The position numbers and the translations under genes were made by a program. A DNA stretch of 27,725 nucleotides, taken from positions 1 through 27,725 of IMG/VR virus record IMGVR_UViG_3300047563_000033. The stretch is one strand, 5' to 3'. This DNA comes from a virus. The notes beneath the pieces were generated by a model that did not search any database, had not been told where the DNA came from, and was given only the letters and a program-made list of their open reading frames with translations. Shown one piece after another: positions 9,201 through 16,033 of this stretch (position 1 is its first letter; every line of letters begins with the position of its first letter).

Positions 9201-10119
9201 GGGTAATGGATCCGACCCCAATGAAGCAGCGCTGATTGCTGCTGTTGAGTCGAGTCTGAATCCTAATGCGAAATCCAATCGTACGTCCGCATCTGGTGCA
9301 TTCCAGTTTGTGAATGATACCTGGAAAGAGCAGATGGGTAAACATGCACGTAAACACGGTTTAGACCCCAACACACCACCGTCTGACTTAACCGCCAGCA
9401 CGTTGATGGCTACTGAATACTTTAAGAGCAATCGCAAAGCTATCAGTAGCGCTAAGGCTAACCCCAATATCACTGACGTTTACTTGGCGCATCTCTTAGG
9501 TGCATCGGGTGCTCGCAAGATATTGAGTGCAGATCCTAACCAGATAGCCGCTCAGATTCTTCCTAAGGTAGCTCGTAAGAATCCTGAGTACTTCTACACT
9601 AACGGTAAAGCTACAACAGTGGCAGAACTGTATAAGAAGATAGATGACAAGTTAGGTAAGGTAGCCCGTGAGAATGGTATCAACATTCCAACAGGTAATA
9701 CCATTGGAACTCCAACAGCAGTACCAAGTGCCGCCGGTACCACTACCGCTAGCGCTGAACCTGTTGCTAAAGTTCCACCGTCTCCAACTGTAACAACACT
9801 GCCACGTGGGTCTTTGGTTAACAATAACCCAACCGTTATATCGCCTTCGACAAGCGGCTCCATGGCACAGTCTACACAGATGGGTACAACAGGGTTCGCT
9901 ACGATGGCTGATACATTGTCTAAGCAATTGGACGTACAGACACAGATGCGAGATATCCTGAAGACGATTGCTGATAAACTTGATCCTGAAGTACTCAAAG
10001 ATTTGAATCAAAAGGTTGGAGCAATGGACAAATCCCAGTACACAAACAGTGGACCGGTAAATAACAGTGCACCAAAGACTGTTCAGTCTGCTATCGACCT
10101 TCGACGAAAAACTGCTTGA
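3277..10119 (+). CDS. Giant tail protein: S74 chaperone, M15 peptidase and lytic transglycosylase domains (phiKZ gp181-like)
   Basis: The protein has 2,280 residues; AAGGG lies 6 nt before the ATG. Order of parts: an acidic N-terminus and a long helical, Lys-rich region (1-740); an S74-type intramolecular chaperone/autoprotease (about 735-840) with Ser749 and Lys754 in SDMHAK, then FNWKYK and GPMAQEV; more helical sequence with a very basic stretch (about 1186-1222) and GRG-L-GV-KLAGRG repeats; a hydrophobic segment (about 1410-1460) that could enter a membrane; an M15-type LD/DD-peptidase (about 1725-1825) with SLHEFGLAID (H1781, D1788) and PWH (H1818); a lytic transglycosylase (about 1965-2110) with catalytic Glu1991 in AAVESSLNP and ASGAFQFVNDTW; and a Pro/Thr-rich tail. 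Together these suggest a tape-measure-like or tail-tip protein that opens peptidoglycan during infection. In phiKZ the equivalent gp181 also lies next to the beta-prime fragment gp180 (recalled, not checked). It stands divergent to beta-prime, with under 100 bases between them. Confidence 0.9.
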   Translation: MAKKETLNTDKFDLDSELDFDSFGFDDVDSRINPEVKKGSKSRKVVTDVFRGSVSGFKDEFKKPQLLAKMTKDALPKSYGSVFQAASEVSQSTSRLYDEAVKEIKPQLGRIAKKIDRLVPDEQKTLKKMSSKISGMFGDNVSTQGPSREERMDQGVATALSQVFGAQHEASLQQEARATAETRIKDQVESKRFESNFGILNTINESTQRMSAYTERVTQAFQKKSLELQYRSYFVQNELLSLSGKFYEVFKNQNEAIVKNTGLPDYLKITMHERLGQTAKNKFAERANDFFFGSQSVIGRGMKKITGQAMDYMSGIKQGIEAALMGVETGADLAENMGSMGMSKSTLAGNALGAKGAGMFSGWLSKQLNKFFENSEKAKAVRRVGYQAGTIASNLPGAIDTLQKSQKYKDMSDKGGVIGFLTKVFDWTANNFKDERPDGNIENPNSIGSLSLGGKFDNRTQRSIVEVIPGYLAHILREINMFRTKSEDSQLLRYDFAKGKFSTSKEIYKSMNKTFSDKIKSSSQGFNLDNLASEITGGEVLDAKSEEELKKFYDEITKDKSIEQNKTGILESKQYKALASKKPELASMVRGRLDGNKSNGKYSKSVKEFLLRISKIPNFDYTAENILATSEFAELQKRNKGAAKAVREFLGKQSSGDDEQKAKGHNHLTSRMLAIRGSTPDIRSEIQEFVNMGNADILIKEGVLIETDDGKYKINEDKYHLMVDAGTLDVNMDDPVSTRMGLSERFQTSDMHAKQGISKFSPKKALASIRKTSIFNWKYKKGKGNDRQHVGPMAQEVNRNIGKDAAPGGTTIDLVNMNGNNMAAIQALAEKQENIMDNDKGSVSILSNIRDNIARIVELIEKSGSHNAGSGVGDNSSYTGILTSMFGNTGKLLGKGMSDITSAGVKTAKGAGKLAVKTGEGLSKIYDKVKDPMQATAIWTLGKARDMFMKGIETTGDIMFDKIPRASKWLSEKGGKLGEWLSEKITDMKTISKDLYIKGRKNPVLQATLIQAGYYRDQATGKVIKTAKDLQNLKGNIVNESNKVIATLEDVAEGLQDNLGNKVRTGAQKALSFSKAALSAGFTAGGKFLKGLLGGATGLLDKGLEMLPASFKALFSGLGDIGIGSTRIYNVLVEMRDMMRGGASMSNNSSDQGEPGEFVGPMPQGLFGKIKDKVKGKVGALQDKLTTSRDKRNKSAKGKRKARKEDLKQKASKSKRKNGEPTIAAEEETKSTWKDKLSGAVSAVGKMTSDMKTKAAAAVGPTVAGKAGMLGDRVGSWKDRLVAQAERAKNSAKSMLQADLAPKYRSQENAIDMMIKKASGLFDMAKDGLGDAFGKAGDLMEGAGDLMSKSKGGKKGGIIRSMGRGLWGVTKLAGRGLLGVGKLAGRGALAAVRNPRAALTAIRTAATVGSLMTGGVGSALLAGVSAGISVIGGIVSSPFVLGAAAVALTAYAGYKGYKYLTRNSANELEEIRLLQYGFTPDLKDHYHLGLKLEAYLNDGCIGFDGNKAMLLEKKVDKKEMLSIFSIDENDEEACAAFGKWFKDRFKPFFLTHVTAVNAIDNKVKLEDATKFKPKEKLQYLSTIGFNNGPYGELTSPTKLIPTLTDTKEATLALIKKLTDKYVELTKVKEKKSSTIEPEKPKAPAAVTAPKVDPVTKPADLRPGSTKPSVDGGDPFTGEEGKETIVTKDSVRGGNGIPKLTMAPGGLADGSGADQYLQLGKGVSLAGLNPELLKNLRAMAQEYGERTGKPITITSGSRSTAQQQALYNKNPRKAAKPGNSLHEFGLAIDVNSSDLDALEEAGLMRKYGFTRPVGGEPWHMEAIGIQGNLSLAKKDESFAAQAIAASIGKGGGGVGTMDGVPLGKRNQELSMAILNTTSEQMAKVSDKNAATKALAPRTDIAANDSNVKAPAGSIAAAYDDNKRMSKYTAPAVTSTRQPSLVADGETKPSTQVAAKADPVDPNNKEDVKNAIMSIAKGNGSDPNEAALIAAVESSLNPNAKSNRTSASGAFQFVNDTWKEQMGKHARKHGLDPNTPPSDLTASTLMATEYFKSNRKAISSAKANPNITDVYLAHLLGASGARKILSADPNQIAAQILPKVARKNPEYFYTNGKATTVAELYKKIDDKLGKVARENGINIPTGNTIGTPTAVPSAAGTTTASAEPVAKVPPSPTVTTLPRGSLVNNNPTVISPSTSGSMAQSTQMGTTGFATMADTLSKQLDVQTQMRDILKTIADKLDPEVLKDLNQKVGAMDKSQYTNSGPVNNSAPKTVQSAIDLRRKTA

Positions 10120-10142
10120 AGTATCATGATATGATGCCAAAT

Positions 10143-10180
10143 AGACCATGGGGCTTCACAGCCCCATGGTCTTCTTTTGG
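10143..10180 (+). terminator. Intrinsic terminator after the giant tail gene
   Basis: A 12-bp perfect stem (10143-10154 with 10161-10172, core GACCATGGGGC/GCCCCATGGTC) has a 6-nt loop TTCACA and is followed by TTCTTTT. It lies 24 nt after the stop of the giant tail gene and upstream of the true start of the next gene. An ATG inside the stem (10148) is in frame with the next gene but should not be taken as its start. Confidence 0.8.
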
Positions 10181-10204
10181 TCTACTATTTTTAAGGATTC
10201 ATTT

Positions 10205-12379
10205 ATGGTGACAAAGAAATTACCTTCATCGCGAACAGTTGAGGTGAATGGGACATATGTCATGTCTCCAAATAGTTCCCTACCTTCGGATTACAATGAG
10301 CAGGTTCTAGATTCCCAATGGACTAAGAATGCGTTTCTATTGAACGACTTAGACATTGGCGATTTGAGTGACCGCACAAACCGTTATTACTCTTCGGCTG
10401 AATCTAAGTTTACGGATGGTCGTTTAGGTTGCAATATTGGTATTAATGCTAGGCCTCAGTTTACTCGGTACAGTGATATCCGTTCCAAAGGTCGTAACAA
10501 CGGTCGCAATGACGTAGCTGTGACTGCTGTAAGTGGTAACCACGGTATGGGACGCTACTATAGTGAAGCCATTGACGATCCGTCGCAAACTATCTACATG
10601 CGCTTTGGTGTACCGCAGTTTAGCGGTATGATGTCATTTCTCTCTCGTGCTTATGATGCGGACATGGTGTCCTTAGCACGCACCGGTCGCGCTACGGGGT
10701 TACTGTATAACGCAGGTAAGATGTTTGGTACAGTAACAGCTGTAACAGCTTTCCCACAGTTAGCTGTCATGGTTATGATGGGTAAAGCATTAAGTTGGGT
10801 ATTCAGTAAACCTACCAGTAAGTTCTATACTGTCAAACCGACTATGCATACCTATTGGGCTTCGGTTGAAAGCTTAGTTAATAACATTGCAGTGACACGT
10901 GGTCTCTTGCCACGGGTAATGAGCAGCGACGGTGACGGCGGAGATCGTTTAGGTCAACCGTATCGTATCGATAGTGAGCAAGTAAGCTACCTCGCTACAC
11001 TGATGCCTGAAGTTTTTGGTTCTGCAAGTAACATTGGCGGTGTAGGAACCGATAACTATATCAACGTGTCTTCTATTGTTAACCGTGCACAGCGTACTGC
11101 TAACCAGATCTTCTTAGCGGAATATCAGGCAGCAAACAATACAACAGCTAGTGATTTCACTGGTTTCTTAAAGCGTGGTTTGACTGGCAAAGGTCAGCAT
11201 AGTACCTATATCACAACCACTACTGGTAATATGTTAACCGGTAACTTGATCGATGGGTATCAAACTATCTCTGCACGTTTGAATAAGTTCTTCATGCTAG
11301 GTGAGTATAAACTTGACACCAATTCAAATGCCACAGAACAAAACCCTCAAGCGCAACCTAAACAAGAAGATACCGCTGACACCAAGTATCCAGATGTAGG
11401 TAAGCCTAATCCTTTTAGTGAACAGTTCCTCCAAAACTTAGATGCTGAGTTCCGTGATGGTGCACAGTTTGCAGTTTTCAAAGTAGATCACACCGGTGCT
11501 ACTCAGGAAGCTTTTGGTAACTCTGTCCAAGAATCTGACCTTGCTGCTAAGATCAACGGTATCTCTTCTACCGCTAGACAGTTACGTTTTACTATGTCCG
11601 ATGGTAACATGACTGGTACCGGTATCGAGGAAATGGTACGAGGTGCAGTGGGCGGTGCTGTGGATGTTCTTAAAGGCGTGGCAGATGGTGTTACTTTAGG
11701 ATTTAGTAACGTGTTGGCCGGTTTAGGCGGTTCAGGTTACATTGATATTCCTAAGCACTGGCAGAGTTCTAGTGCAACGCTCCCAAGGTCATCGTACACA
11801 ATCAAACTTATTAGCCCCTACGGTAATGTGGTATCGCAGATACAAAATATCTATATCCCACTTTGCATGATCTTGGCAGGTACGTTACCATTGTCTACAG
11901 GTAAAGCGTCTTACACAAGTCCTTACCTTTGTCAACTCTACGACCGTGGTCGCTGTCAAGTCCAGAACGGTATGGTAGAATCGCTTTCTATCTCTCGCGG
12001 TACCAGTAACCTTGCGTTCAATACTCGCGGTAACCCGCTAGCTATTGATGTAACGTTCTCGGTTGTAGATTTATCGTCTATCATGCATATGCCTATATCT
12101 TCAGGCGGTCTGTTCTCTACAGATACCAACATGGATAGCGACAACATCATGAGCGACTATATTGCAGTGCTAGCCGGTCAAGACTTATATACGCAGCTTT
12201 ATGCTGTACCTAGGTTAAAACTGGACTTAGCCAAGCAATTGACCAAGGCTAGCCGTCTGTTCTCTCCTGCTGCATGGGCAGCAACAGTGCATGACGCAAT
12301 CCCTAGTGTTATCTCTAACGTTATTGAAGGCTCTAACCGTGGTTCTGCCGTCATTGGCGGTAATGGTTTCCAACAGTAA
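10205..12379 (+). CDS. Virion structural protein, probable baseplate or tail component
   Basis: The protein has 724 residues from the ATG at 10205 (MVTKKLPSSRTVEVNG), which has AAGGA 7 nt upstream. An upstream in-frame ATG at 10148 falls in a terminator hairpin and has no ribosome site. The N-terminal half holds a short hydrophobic stretch (around residues 180-205) and no enzymatic motif. A Gln/Pro/Asp-rich linker lies around residue 385. The C-terminal third (YTIKLISPYGNVV, NIYIPLCMILAGTLPL, GMVESLSISRG, LAIDVTFSVVDLSSIM) has the beta-rich pattern of phage tail and baseplate proteins in which a product must fit a position and bind neighbours. Its place right after the tail lysin also suggests the tail. 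Family-level identity is not recognised; the structural role is inferred. Confidence 0.75.
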   Translation: MVTKKLPSSRTVEVNGTYVMSPNSSLPSDYNEQVLDSQWTKNAFLLNDLDIGDLSDRTNRYYSSAESKFTDGRLGCNIGINARPQFTRYSDIRSKGRNNGRNDVAVTAVSGNHGMGRYYSEAIDDPSQTIYMRFGVPQFSGMMSFLSRAYDADMVSLARTGRATGLLYNAGKMFGTVTAVTAFPQLAVMVMMGKALSWVFSKPTSKFYTVKPTMHTYWASVESLVNNIAVTRGLLPRVMSSDGDGGDRLGQPYRIDSEQVSYLATLMPEVFGSASNIGGVGTDNYINVSSIVNRAQRTANQIFLAEYQAANNTTASDFTGFLKRGLTGKGQHSTYITTTTGNMLTGNLIDGYQTISARLNKFFMLGEYKLDTNSNATEQNPQAQPKQEDTADTKYPDVGKPNPFSEQFLQNLDAEFRDGAQFAVFKVDHTGATQEAFGNSVQESDLAAKINGISSTARQLRFTMSDGNMTGTGIEEMVRGAVGGAVDVLKGVADGVTLGFSNVLAGLGGSGYIDIPKHWQSSSATLPRSSYTIKLISPYGNVVSQIQNIYIPLCMILAGTLPLSTGKASYTSPYLCQLYDRGRCQVQNGMVESLSISRGTSNLAFNTRGNPLAIDVTFSVVDLSSIMHMPISSGGLFSTDTNMDSDNIMSDYIAVLAGQDLYTQLYAVPRLKLDLAKQLTKASRLFSPAAWAATVHDAIPSVISNVIEGSNRGSAVIGGNGFQQ

Positions 12380-12384
12380 ACATA

Positions 12385-12420
12385 AGACACAGGAACTGGC
12401 AGTAGCCAGTTCCTGTGTCT
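12385..12420. terminator. Bidirectional hairpin between convergent genes
   Basis: A perfect 16-bp stem (12385-12400 with 12405-12420, AGACACAGGAACTGGC and its complement) has the loop AGTA. It fills the 51-nt gap between two convergent genes. Neither flank has a strong T-run (ATTATG on the plus side, TTATG on the minus side), so it may act by stem strength, or as an RNA 3'-end stabiliser. Confidence 0.7.
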
Positions 12421-12430
12421 ATTATGTCGT

Positions 12431-13474
12431 TTAAGCAAAAGCCGCCATTGCGTCAAAAGAGTTCATGTTGTACGCTGCCATCATGTAAGTGTCATCGGTT
12501 GCAACTGGGATATCCAATTGACTGTCATTGAAACTATAACCTAATTGTTCAGCGCGTAACACTTCGTCAACCTCACCGTTATATCCGTCGGCAAAGCCAA
12601 CTGAGAGCATACCGTCATATTGACTCATGTTCCAGTTCTCATCTACCAACTCCATAGCAGCTTTACTTCTCACTGCGATATCCGTCAAAGAGGTTCCTTT
12701 AACTTCAGAAGGCATCTTAAAGTTAGCAAAGAAGTCTTTAATGATACCGGGGTTTTCCACTGTAGAATGAAGACCCGCAGCTGCGCCAGAGATATCGAAC
12801 ATACCCAAGACGTTACCGCTACTTGCCAGATAACTCATGATTGCACCAGAGCCACGTGACAAGACATCCTTATTCAAGTCACCAACCAACGCAGAGAAAA
12901 CTCCACACAAGTTCATGTCGTAACCAAACTTACTCAAACTTACCAAGTTCTGTAGCGCCGAATTTAAGTCTTTGTGGTTAGCGGCATAGGCGCCATCGGT
13001 TAACTTATTAAGAACGTCACTGTATTCAGAGCTGGTACAGCCGTCTTTATTGCCTTTGCGTTTCTTACCACCACAATCAATATCGGTGTCATAACGTTTA
13101 CCGATACTACCTGTTCCTAAACCCTTCGTTTGACACTTAGGAGCAAGCTTGTTAAACACAGCTTGTGCTTTAGGTTTGTCTTTCAGTAGACCTGAGACAA
13201 GCTTATCGATGTCTTTGGTAGAGAGTTTACCGATGTCACGGACTTTACCCATGGCATTCTTGGCTGCACGTACGGTACTGTCAACCGCTTGAGCAGCTGT
13301 TACGGTATCTGCTTGCTTAGCGCTATCAAAGAACGCCTGCACTTGAGCAGTGATGTTATCTGAACCAATATTTGGAGAGTTGAGAATATCGCTAGTGTTG
13401 GCAGTGATCATGTCCACAATAGCGACATTCGTCTGTTGATCTAACGATTTCTGTCTTACAGCACTAATAGCCAT
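12431..13474 (-). CDS. Unknown protein, probable virion component (347 aa)
   Basis: The ATG at 13474 has AAAGG 7 nt upstream. The N-terminal 110 residues are Ala/Asp/Lys-rich and helical (MAISAVRQKSLDQQTN). A short Cys-containing, basic segment follows around residues 112-150 (C-Q-T-K, D-C-G-G-K-K-R-K-G, G-C-T-S-S-E) and might bind a metal or be a loop, but I see no known zinc signature. The remainder is mixed helical, with a Gly/Ser/Ala-rich stretch and an acidic, Met/Ala-rich C-terminus. No signal peptide or membrane segment. It is convergent with the baseplate-like gene and sits alone between two hairpins, so it is probably its own transcript. Membership of the particle is inferred from its neighbours only. 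Confidence 0.75.
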   Translation of the reverse strand: MAISAVRQKSLDQQTNVAIVDMITANTSDILNSPNIGSDNITAQVQAFFDSAKQADTVTAAQAVDSTVRAAKNAMGKVRDIGKLSTKDIDKLVSGLLKDKPKAQAVFNKLAPKCQTKGLGTGSIGKRYDTDIDCGGKKRKGNKDGCTSSEYSDVLNKLTDGAYAANHKDLNSALQNLVSLSKFGYDMNLCGVFSALVGDLNKDVLSRGSGAIMSYLASSGNVLGMFDISGAAAGLHSTVENPGIIKDFFANFKMPSEVKGTSLTDIAVRSKAAMELVDENWNMSQYDGMLSVGFADGYNGEVDEVLRAEQLGYSFNDSQLDIPVATDDTYMMAAYNMNSFDAMAAFA

Positions 13475-13529
13475 ATGAAACCTTTGAAGTATACATTACT
13501 ATAAGATAACTGAGGACAAAAAAAGAAGG

Positions 13530-13565
13530 AGATACAGAAGAGGGGTAACGCCCTCTTCTGTATCT
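13530..13565 (-). terminator. Intrinsic terminator, minus strand
   Basis: A 15-bp perfect stem (13530-13544 with 13551-13565, AGATACAGAAGAGGG and its complement) has the loop GTAACG. Read on the minus strand it is followed by CCTTCTTTTTTTG. It touches the stop codon of the 13565-14059 gene, so transcript and reading frame end together. Confidence 0.8.
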
Positions 13566-14059
13566 TAACTTTGTCGACTATCACGAAGAGCTTTTTGCTC
13601 GTCCATATATTTCCAGCTTACTTCCAGATGGTGATGAACCCGCGTCATGAAATGTTTATTAAACGACCAGATGACACAGTTTTTCAAGTCCCACCAGAGA
13701 TCTGTCTTGAGTTGGTAGTCCTCTGCATTCTGGTAGAAATATGTCCGCTCAATGGTATCTTCATTCTTTGCATTGTCCAACCAAATACCTTGTAACACTT
13801 GCATGTACTTACCATAGTCTTCGTCAGATAACATATGGTAGACGCGAAGCGGGGAATCGTTTCGTTTGATGTCGCGAAACGTTACGAGTTTAAACTGGTC
13901 TCGTTGAGCCTGTATGTCACGAAGACCTTTGGCCGTTGCACCAAACTCAAACTCAGCGCGACCCATATAGTCCAAGTCGACAGCCCTACTAAAGCGTTCG
14001 CCCAAGTAGTCGTTCAACGGGCGATTGATTTCACCACGTTGTACTAAATAGATTTTCAT
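13565..14059 (-). CDS. Unknown phage protein with a YMGRAEFEFGA motif (164 aa)
   Basis: The ATG at 14059 begins MKIYLVQRGEINRPLNDYLG. The most striking element is LDYMGRAEFEFGATAKGLRD (residues about 29-48). Very similar Y-M-G-x-A-E-F-E-x-G-A strings recur in small uncharacterised phage proteins, so this is likely a real conserved family, but I know no function. The rest is alpha/beta with several Trp and Tyr (W-W-D-L-K-N and H-H-H-L-E-V-S-W near the end), and no membrane segment. Hairpins flank the gene on both sides (14079-14108 and 13530-13565), so it is probably transcribed alone. Confidence 0.75.
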   Translation of the reverse strand: MKIYLVQRGEINRPLNDYLGERFSRAVDLDYMGRAEFEFGATAKGLRDIQAQRDQFKLVTFRDIKRNDSPLRVYHMLSDEDYGKYMQVLQGIWLDNAKNEDTIERTYFYQNAEDYQLKTDLWWDLKNCVIWSFNKHFMTRVHHHLEVSWKYMDEQKALRDSRQS

Positions 14060-14078
14060 TTTTTAATCTCACGGTAAA

Positions 14079-14108
14079 AGATGAAGAAGGGATATCCCTT
14101 CTTCATCT
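14079..14108. terminator. Hairpin terminator between minus-strand genes
   Basis: A 13-bp perfect stem (14079-14091 with 14096-14108, AGATGAAGAAGGG and its complement) has the loop ATAT. The plus flank is GGTTTTTTATTT; the minus flank is TTTACC, a weak T-run. It separates the gene ending at 14119 from the gene starting at 14059, both on the minus strand. Confidence 0.7.
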
Positions 14109-14118
14109 GGTTTTTTAT

Positions 14119-14760
14119 TTAAGATTCTGAAGTCACACGCGTATCATGGTGCTCTCGTTTATCCGCAGTAGGTGTATCGTGCACGTACTTGTAGATATCT
14201 TTAGAGCTGTTGTCTTTGAAATAGAAGAAGTCTGGATCTCGTTTTTGTTTGATAGCGGAACGGATCTCTTCCATTCCACGAATAAACCAATCGAAATACT
14301 CAGGACGAATTCTGATTTCAGCCTTGTTCAAACGGTAACATTCAAACGGTAGCGTGGACTCACTGACCAAACGATGTAACTCATCACTCTGGTAGATACG
14401 CTGGTACATAGAGTCCAAAATCATGGCACGGAAGTTGATCACACGGTAAACGGTCATCCGCGAAGCTAACTTGAACAACTTTGCACCATGGAGTTTACGC
14501 AGTCGATCGTCACGTTCTACACTTTGAATGTAGTACCAGAACGATTGAATGTTGGAGAACTTCCCAAAGATGGAATGGTTAAACGAAATGTTGGACCCCA
14601 ATTCCAAAGCTTTACCAAGGTATGTTTCACCACAATGACCAATGTTGATATGGTCAACGCCGTCTTGACCCCAGCTCATAGGTGCTGGGAAAGGACGAAG
14701 CAAGGGGTTAGGACCTGTGTAAGGTTTGGGATTACGTTGCATGTTATTGTTGTGCTGCAT
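14119..14760 (-). CDS. Unknown phage protein (213 aa), possibly related to the NADAR/YbiA fold
   Basis: I take the ATG at 14760 (MQHNNNMQRNP), which overlaps the upstream gene by 17 nt; an ATG at 14742, one base after the upstream stop, is equally possible. A GTG at 14889 would overlap that gene by 146 nt and is rejected. The N-terminal part is Pro/Asn-rich. The core contains VDHINIGHCGETYLGKALEL, then FNHSIFGKFSNIQSFWYYI, then NFRAMILDSMYQRI and a Leu/Glu-rich stretch ending RIRPEYFDWFIRGMEEI. The order F-x-H-S-x-F-G-x-F, x-S-x-x-x-F-W, a helix with Ala-Met near a Gln-rich segment is faintly like NADAR-type proteins that act on ADP-ribose-like riboflavin or NAD derivatives. This is a weak resemblance and function is unassigned. 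It is the last gene of the operon that starts at 16506. Confidence 0.7.
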   Translation of the reverse strand: MQHNNNMQRNPKPYTGPNPLLRPFPAPMSWGQDGVDHINIGHCGETYLGKALELGSNISFNHSIFGKFSNIQSFWYYIQSVERDDRLRKLHGAKLFKLASRMTVYRVINFRAMILDSMYQRIYQSDELHRLVSESTLPFECYRLNKAEIRIRPEYFDWFIRGMEEIRSAIKQKRDPDFFYFKDNSSKDIYKYVHDTPTADKREHHDTRVTSES

Positions 14761-15304
14761 TTCCAGAAGCTCGCTTGATTGCAGGGTTGTTGAGTGATTT
14801 AGAGATCTCAGCAAAGATCTCACTACTTGCAAAGTGCATGACCAAGATGTAGCAAACCAAAAGCCATGGGTTATACAGGAGCGCAGCACTCACTGTCTCA
14901 GTAGATGCTGAGATAGATGCTGCGATACTCTCAGGTATCAGACACATTCCCTTGGAGTCAGCTGGATACTTCTTGGAAACAGTAATAGCCTTGGCAACGG
15001 TACTGCACAATGTTTCATCAAAAGAGATGTCACTGTTAGTCCAGAAGAACGTAGAACGTTCAGTCAGGTTCAGTACAAAGTCACGCAAGAGTCCGTTACT
15101 AAATACCCGTGTTGTTAGGCTCTCCAAGTGAACAGGGGTAAAGAACGCATACAGGTTGGTGTCAAAGAACAGTTTGAGAACCTGCTCCAGCAATGCTTGA
15201 CGCAATGTTTCATCTTGTTGGCGCATCAACTCTATCTCAAAGGCGCGCAAAACATCATCGACGATCAGGTTAAGATCGTCTCTCGAGAGGGTTTTGTCAG
15301 TCAT
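14744..15304 (-). CDS. Unknown protein with one hydrophobic segment (186 aa)
   Basis: The ATG at 15304 begins MTDKTLSRDDLNLIVDDVLR. The first 60 residues are charged and helical and the middle is mixed. Near the C-terminus NPWLLVCYILVMHFA (about residues 144-160) is hydrophobic enough for one membrane pass or a buried helix. It starts 3 nt after the 15308-16033 gene ends and overlaps the next gene, so it sits in a four-gene minus-strand operon. I do not recognise the family. Confidence 0.72.
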   Translation of the reverse strand: MTDKTLSRDDLNLIVDDVLRAFEIELMRQQDETLRQALLEQVLKLFFDTNLYAFFTPVHLESLTTRVFSNGLLRDFVLNLTERSTFFWTNSDISFDETLCSTVAKAITVSKKYPADSKGMCLIPESIAASISASTETVSAALLYNPWLLVCYILVMHFASSEIFAEISKSLNNPAIKRASGNAAQQ

Positions 15305-15307
15305 GGT

Positions 15308-16033
15308 TTATTCGAGGTTATCACCTACGTCGTCAATGCTAACTGAGCGCTTGTGTTCAGTGATATGTCCATTTTGATGGTGGAGATAAACACCGAGTGT
15401 AAAGCGCCGCACGTGAAGAAACGACAAGGCTTTGATGAAGACCTTCCAGGTTATGGAAGACTTAAAGAGTTCTTTCTTCAGGTTACCCCGAGTACTAGAG
15501 ATTTCTTTAACGTTGGTTGGAATATTGGCTTTGATGATGTAGTCGGCAATCAACCGCATGAAATGCGTCATCGTTACCCCCGCTTTGAACATGATGTCTT
15601 TGAACATATGTGCAAGGATAGTGTCTGTTTTTACAATTTCATCTGGCAAAACACCTAACTTAGGTTCCAGGTTCACACGGTACAGGACGCTAGCTTCCTT
15701 AACCGCATTTTCATCATCCGATGTTTGGAACTCTACATGTAAACCAATATCAAGCTTACGAACATTGATAACCCGAAGTCCTTTGATGAAGACCTTCCAT
15801 GTCATCACTGAGCGCATTAGCTCTTTGCGAAGATTACCACGAATCGAAGATACTTCCTTCAATTCTTCAGGCGTAGTAGTTCTACGGACATACCTGTCAA
15901 CACAAACTAAGAATCGACCTTCGTCAATAGAGAGTGTTTTCAAGATCTCACGATAGAATACTGGGAGCACACTGTCCACTGACCGAGTTGGGATCGGATC
16001 ATTGTACGGGACTATGAGGTCTTTGATATTCAT
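15308..16033 (-). CDS. Unknown protein made of two tandem repeats (241 aa)
   Basis: The ATG at 16033 overlaps the TGA of the upstream gene (ATGA), so translation is coupled; I see no clear Shine-Dalgarno sequence of its own. Residues about 14-110 and 131-227 are copies of one module. The best match is VSSIRGNLRKEL with TWKVFIKGL (from residue 61) against ISSTRGNLKKEL with TWKVFIKAL (from residue 178), 117 residues apart. The weaker first parts also line up (SVLPVFYREI with TILAHMFKDI). A 19-bp identical DNA block (15430-15448 and 15781-15799) still marks the duplication, so it may be fairly recent or held by gene conversion. The repeats are alpha/beta with a basic strand. No known family recognised. 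Confidence 0.75.
   Translation of the reverse strand: MNIKDLIVPYNDPIPTRSVDSVLPVFYREILKTLSIDEGRFLVCVDRYVRRTTTPEELKEVSSIRGNLRKELMRSVMTWKVFIKGLRVINVRKLDIGLHVEFQTSDDENAVKEASVLYRVNLEPKLGVLPDEIVKTDTILAHMFKDIMFKAGVTMTHFMRLIADYIIKANIPTNVKEISSTRGNLKKELFKSSITWKVFIKALSFLHVRRFTLGVYLHHQNGHITEHKRSVSIDDVGDNLE

Noticed and set aside
7194-9998. Several long minus-strand ORFs (up to 165 residues) opposite the giant tail gene
   Set aside because: They mirror a strongly coding plus-strand frame with clear domains, have unusual Ser/Arg/Pro/Leu-rich composition, and no ribosome sites.
10148-10204. Upstream ATG of the baseplate-like gene
   Set aside because: It lies inside the terminator stem 10143-10172 and lacks a ribosome site; the ATG at 10205 has AAGGA at 7 nt.
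14761-14889. GTG start giving a 256-residue version of the 14119 gene
   Set aside because: It would overlap the upstream gene by 146 nt in another frame, and the added residues have no coding character.
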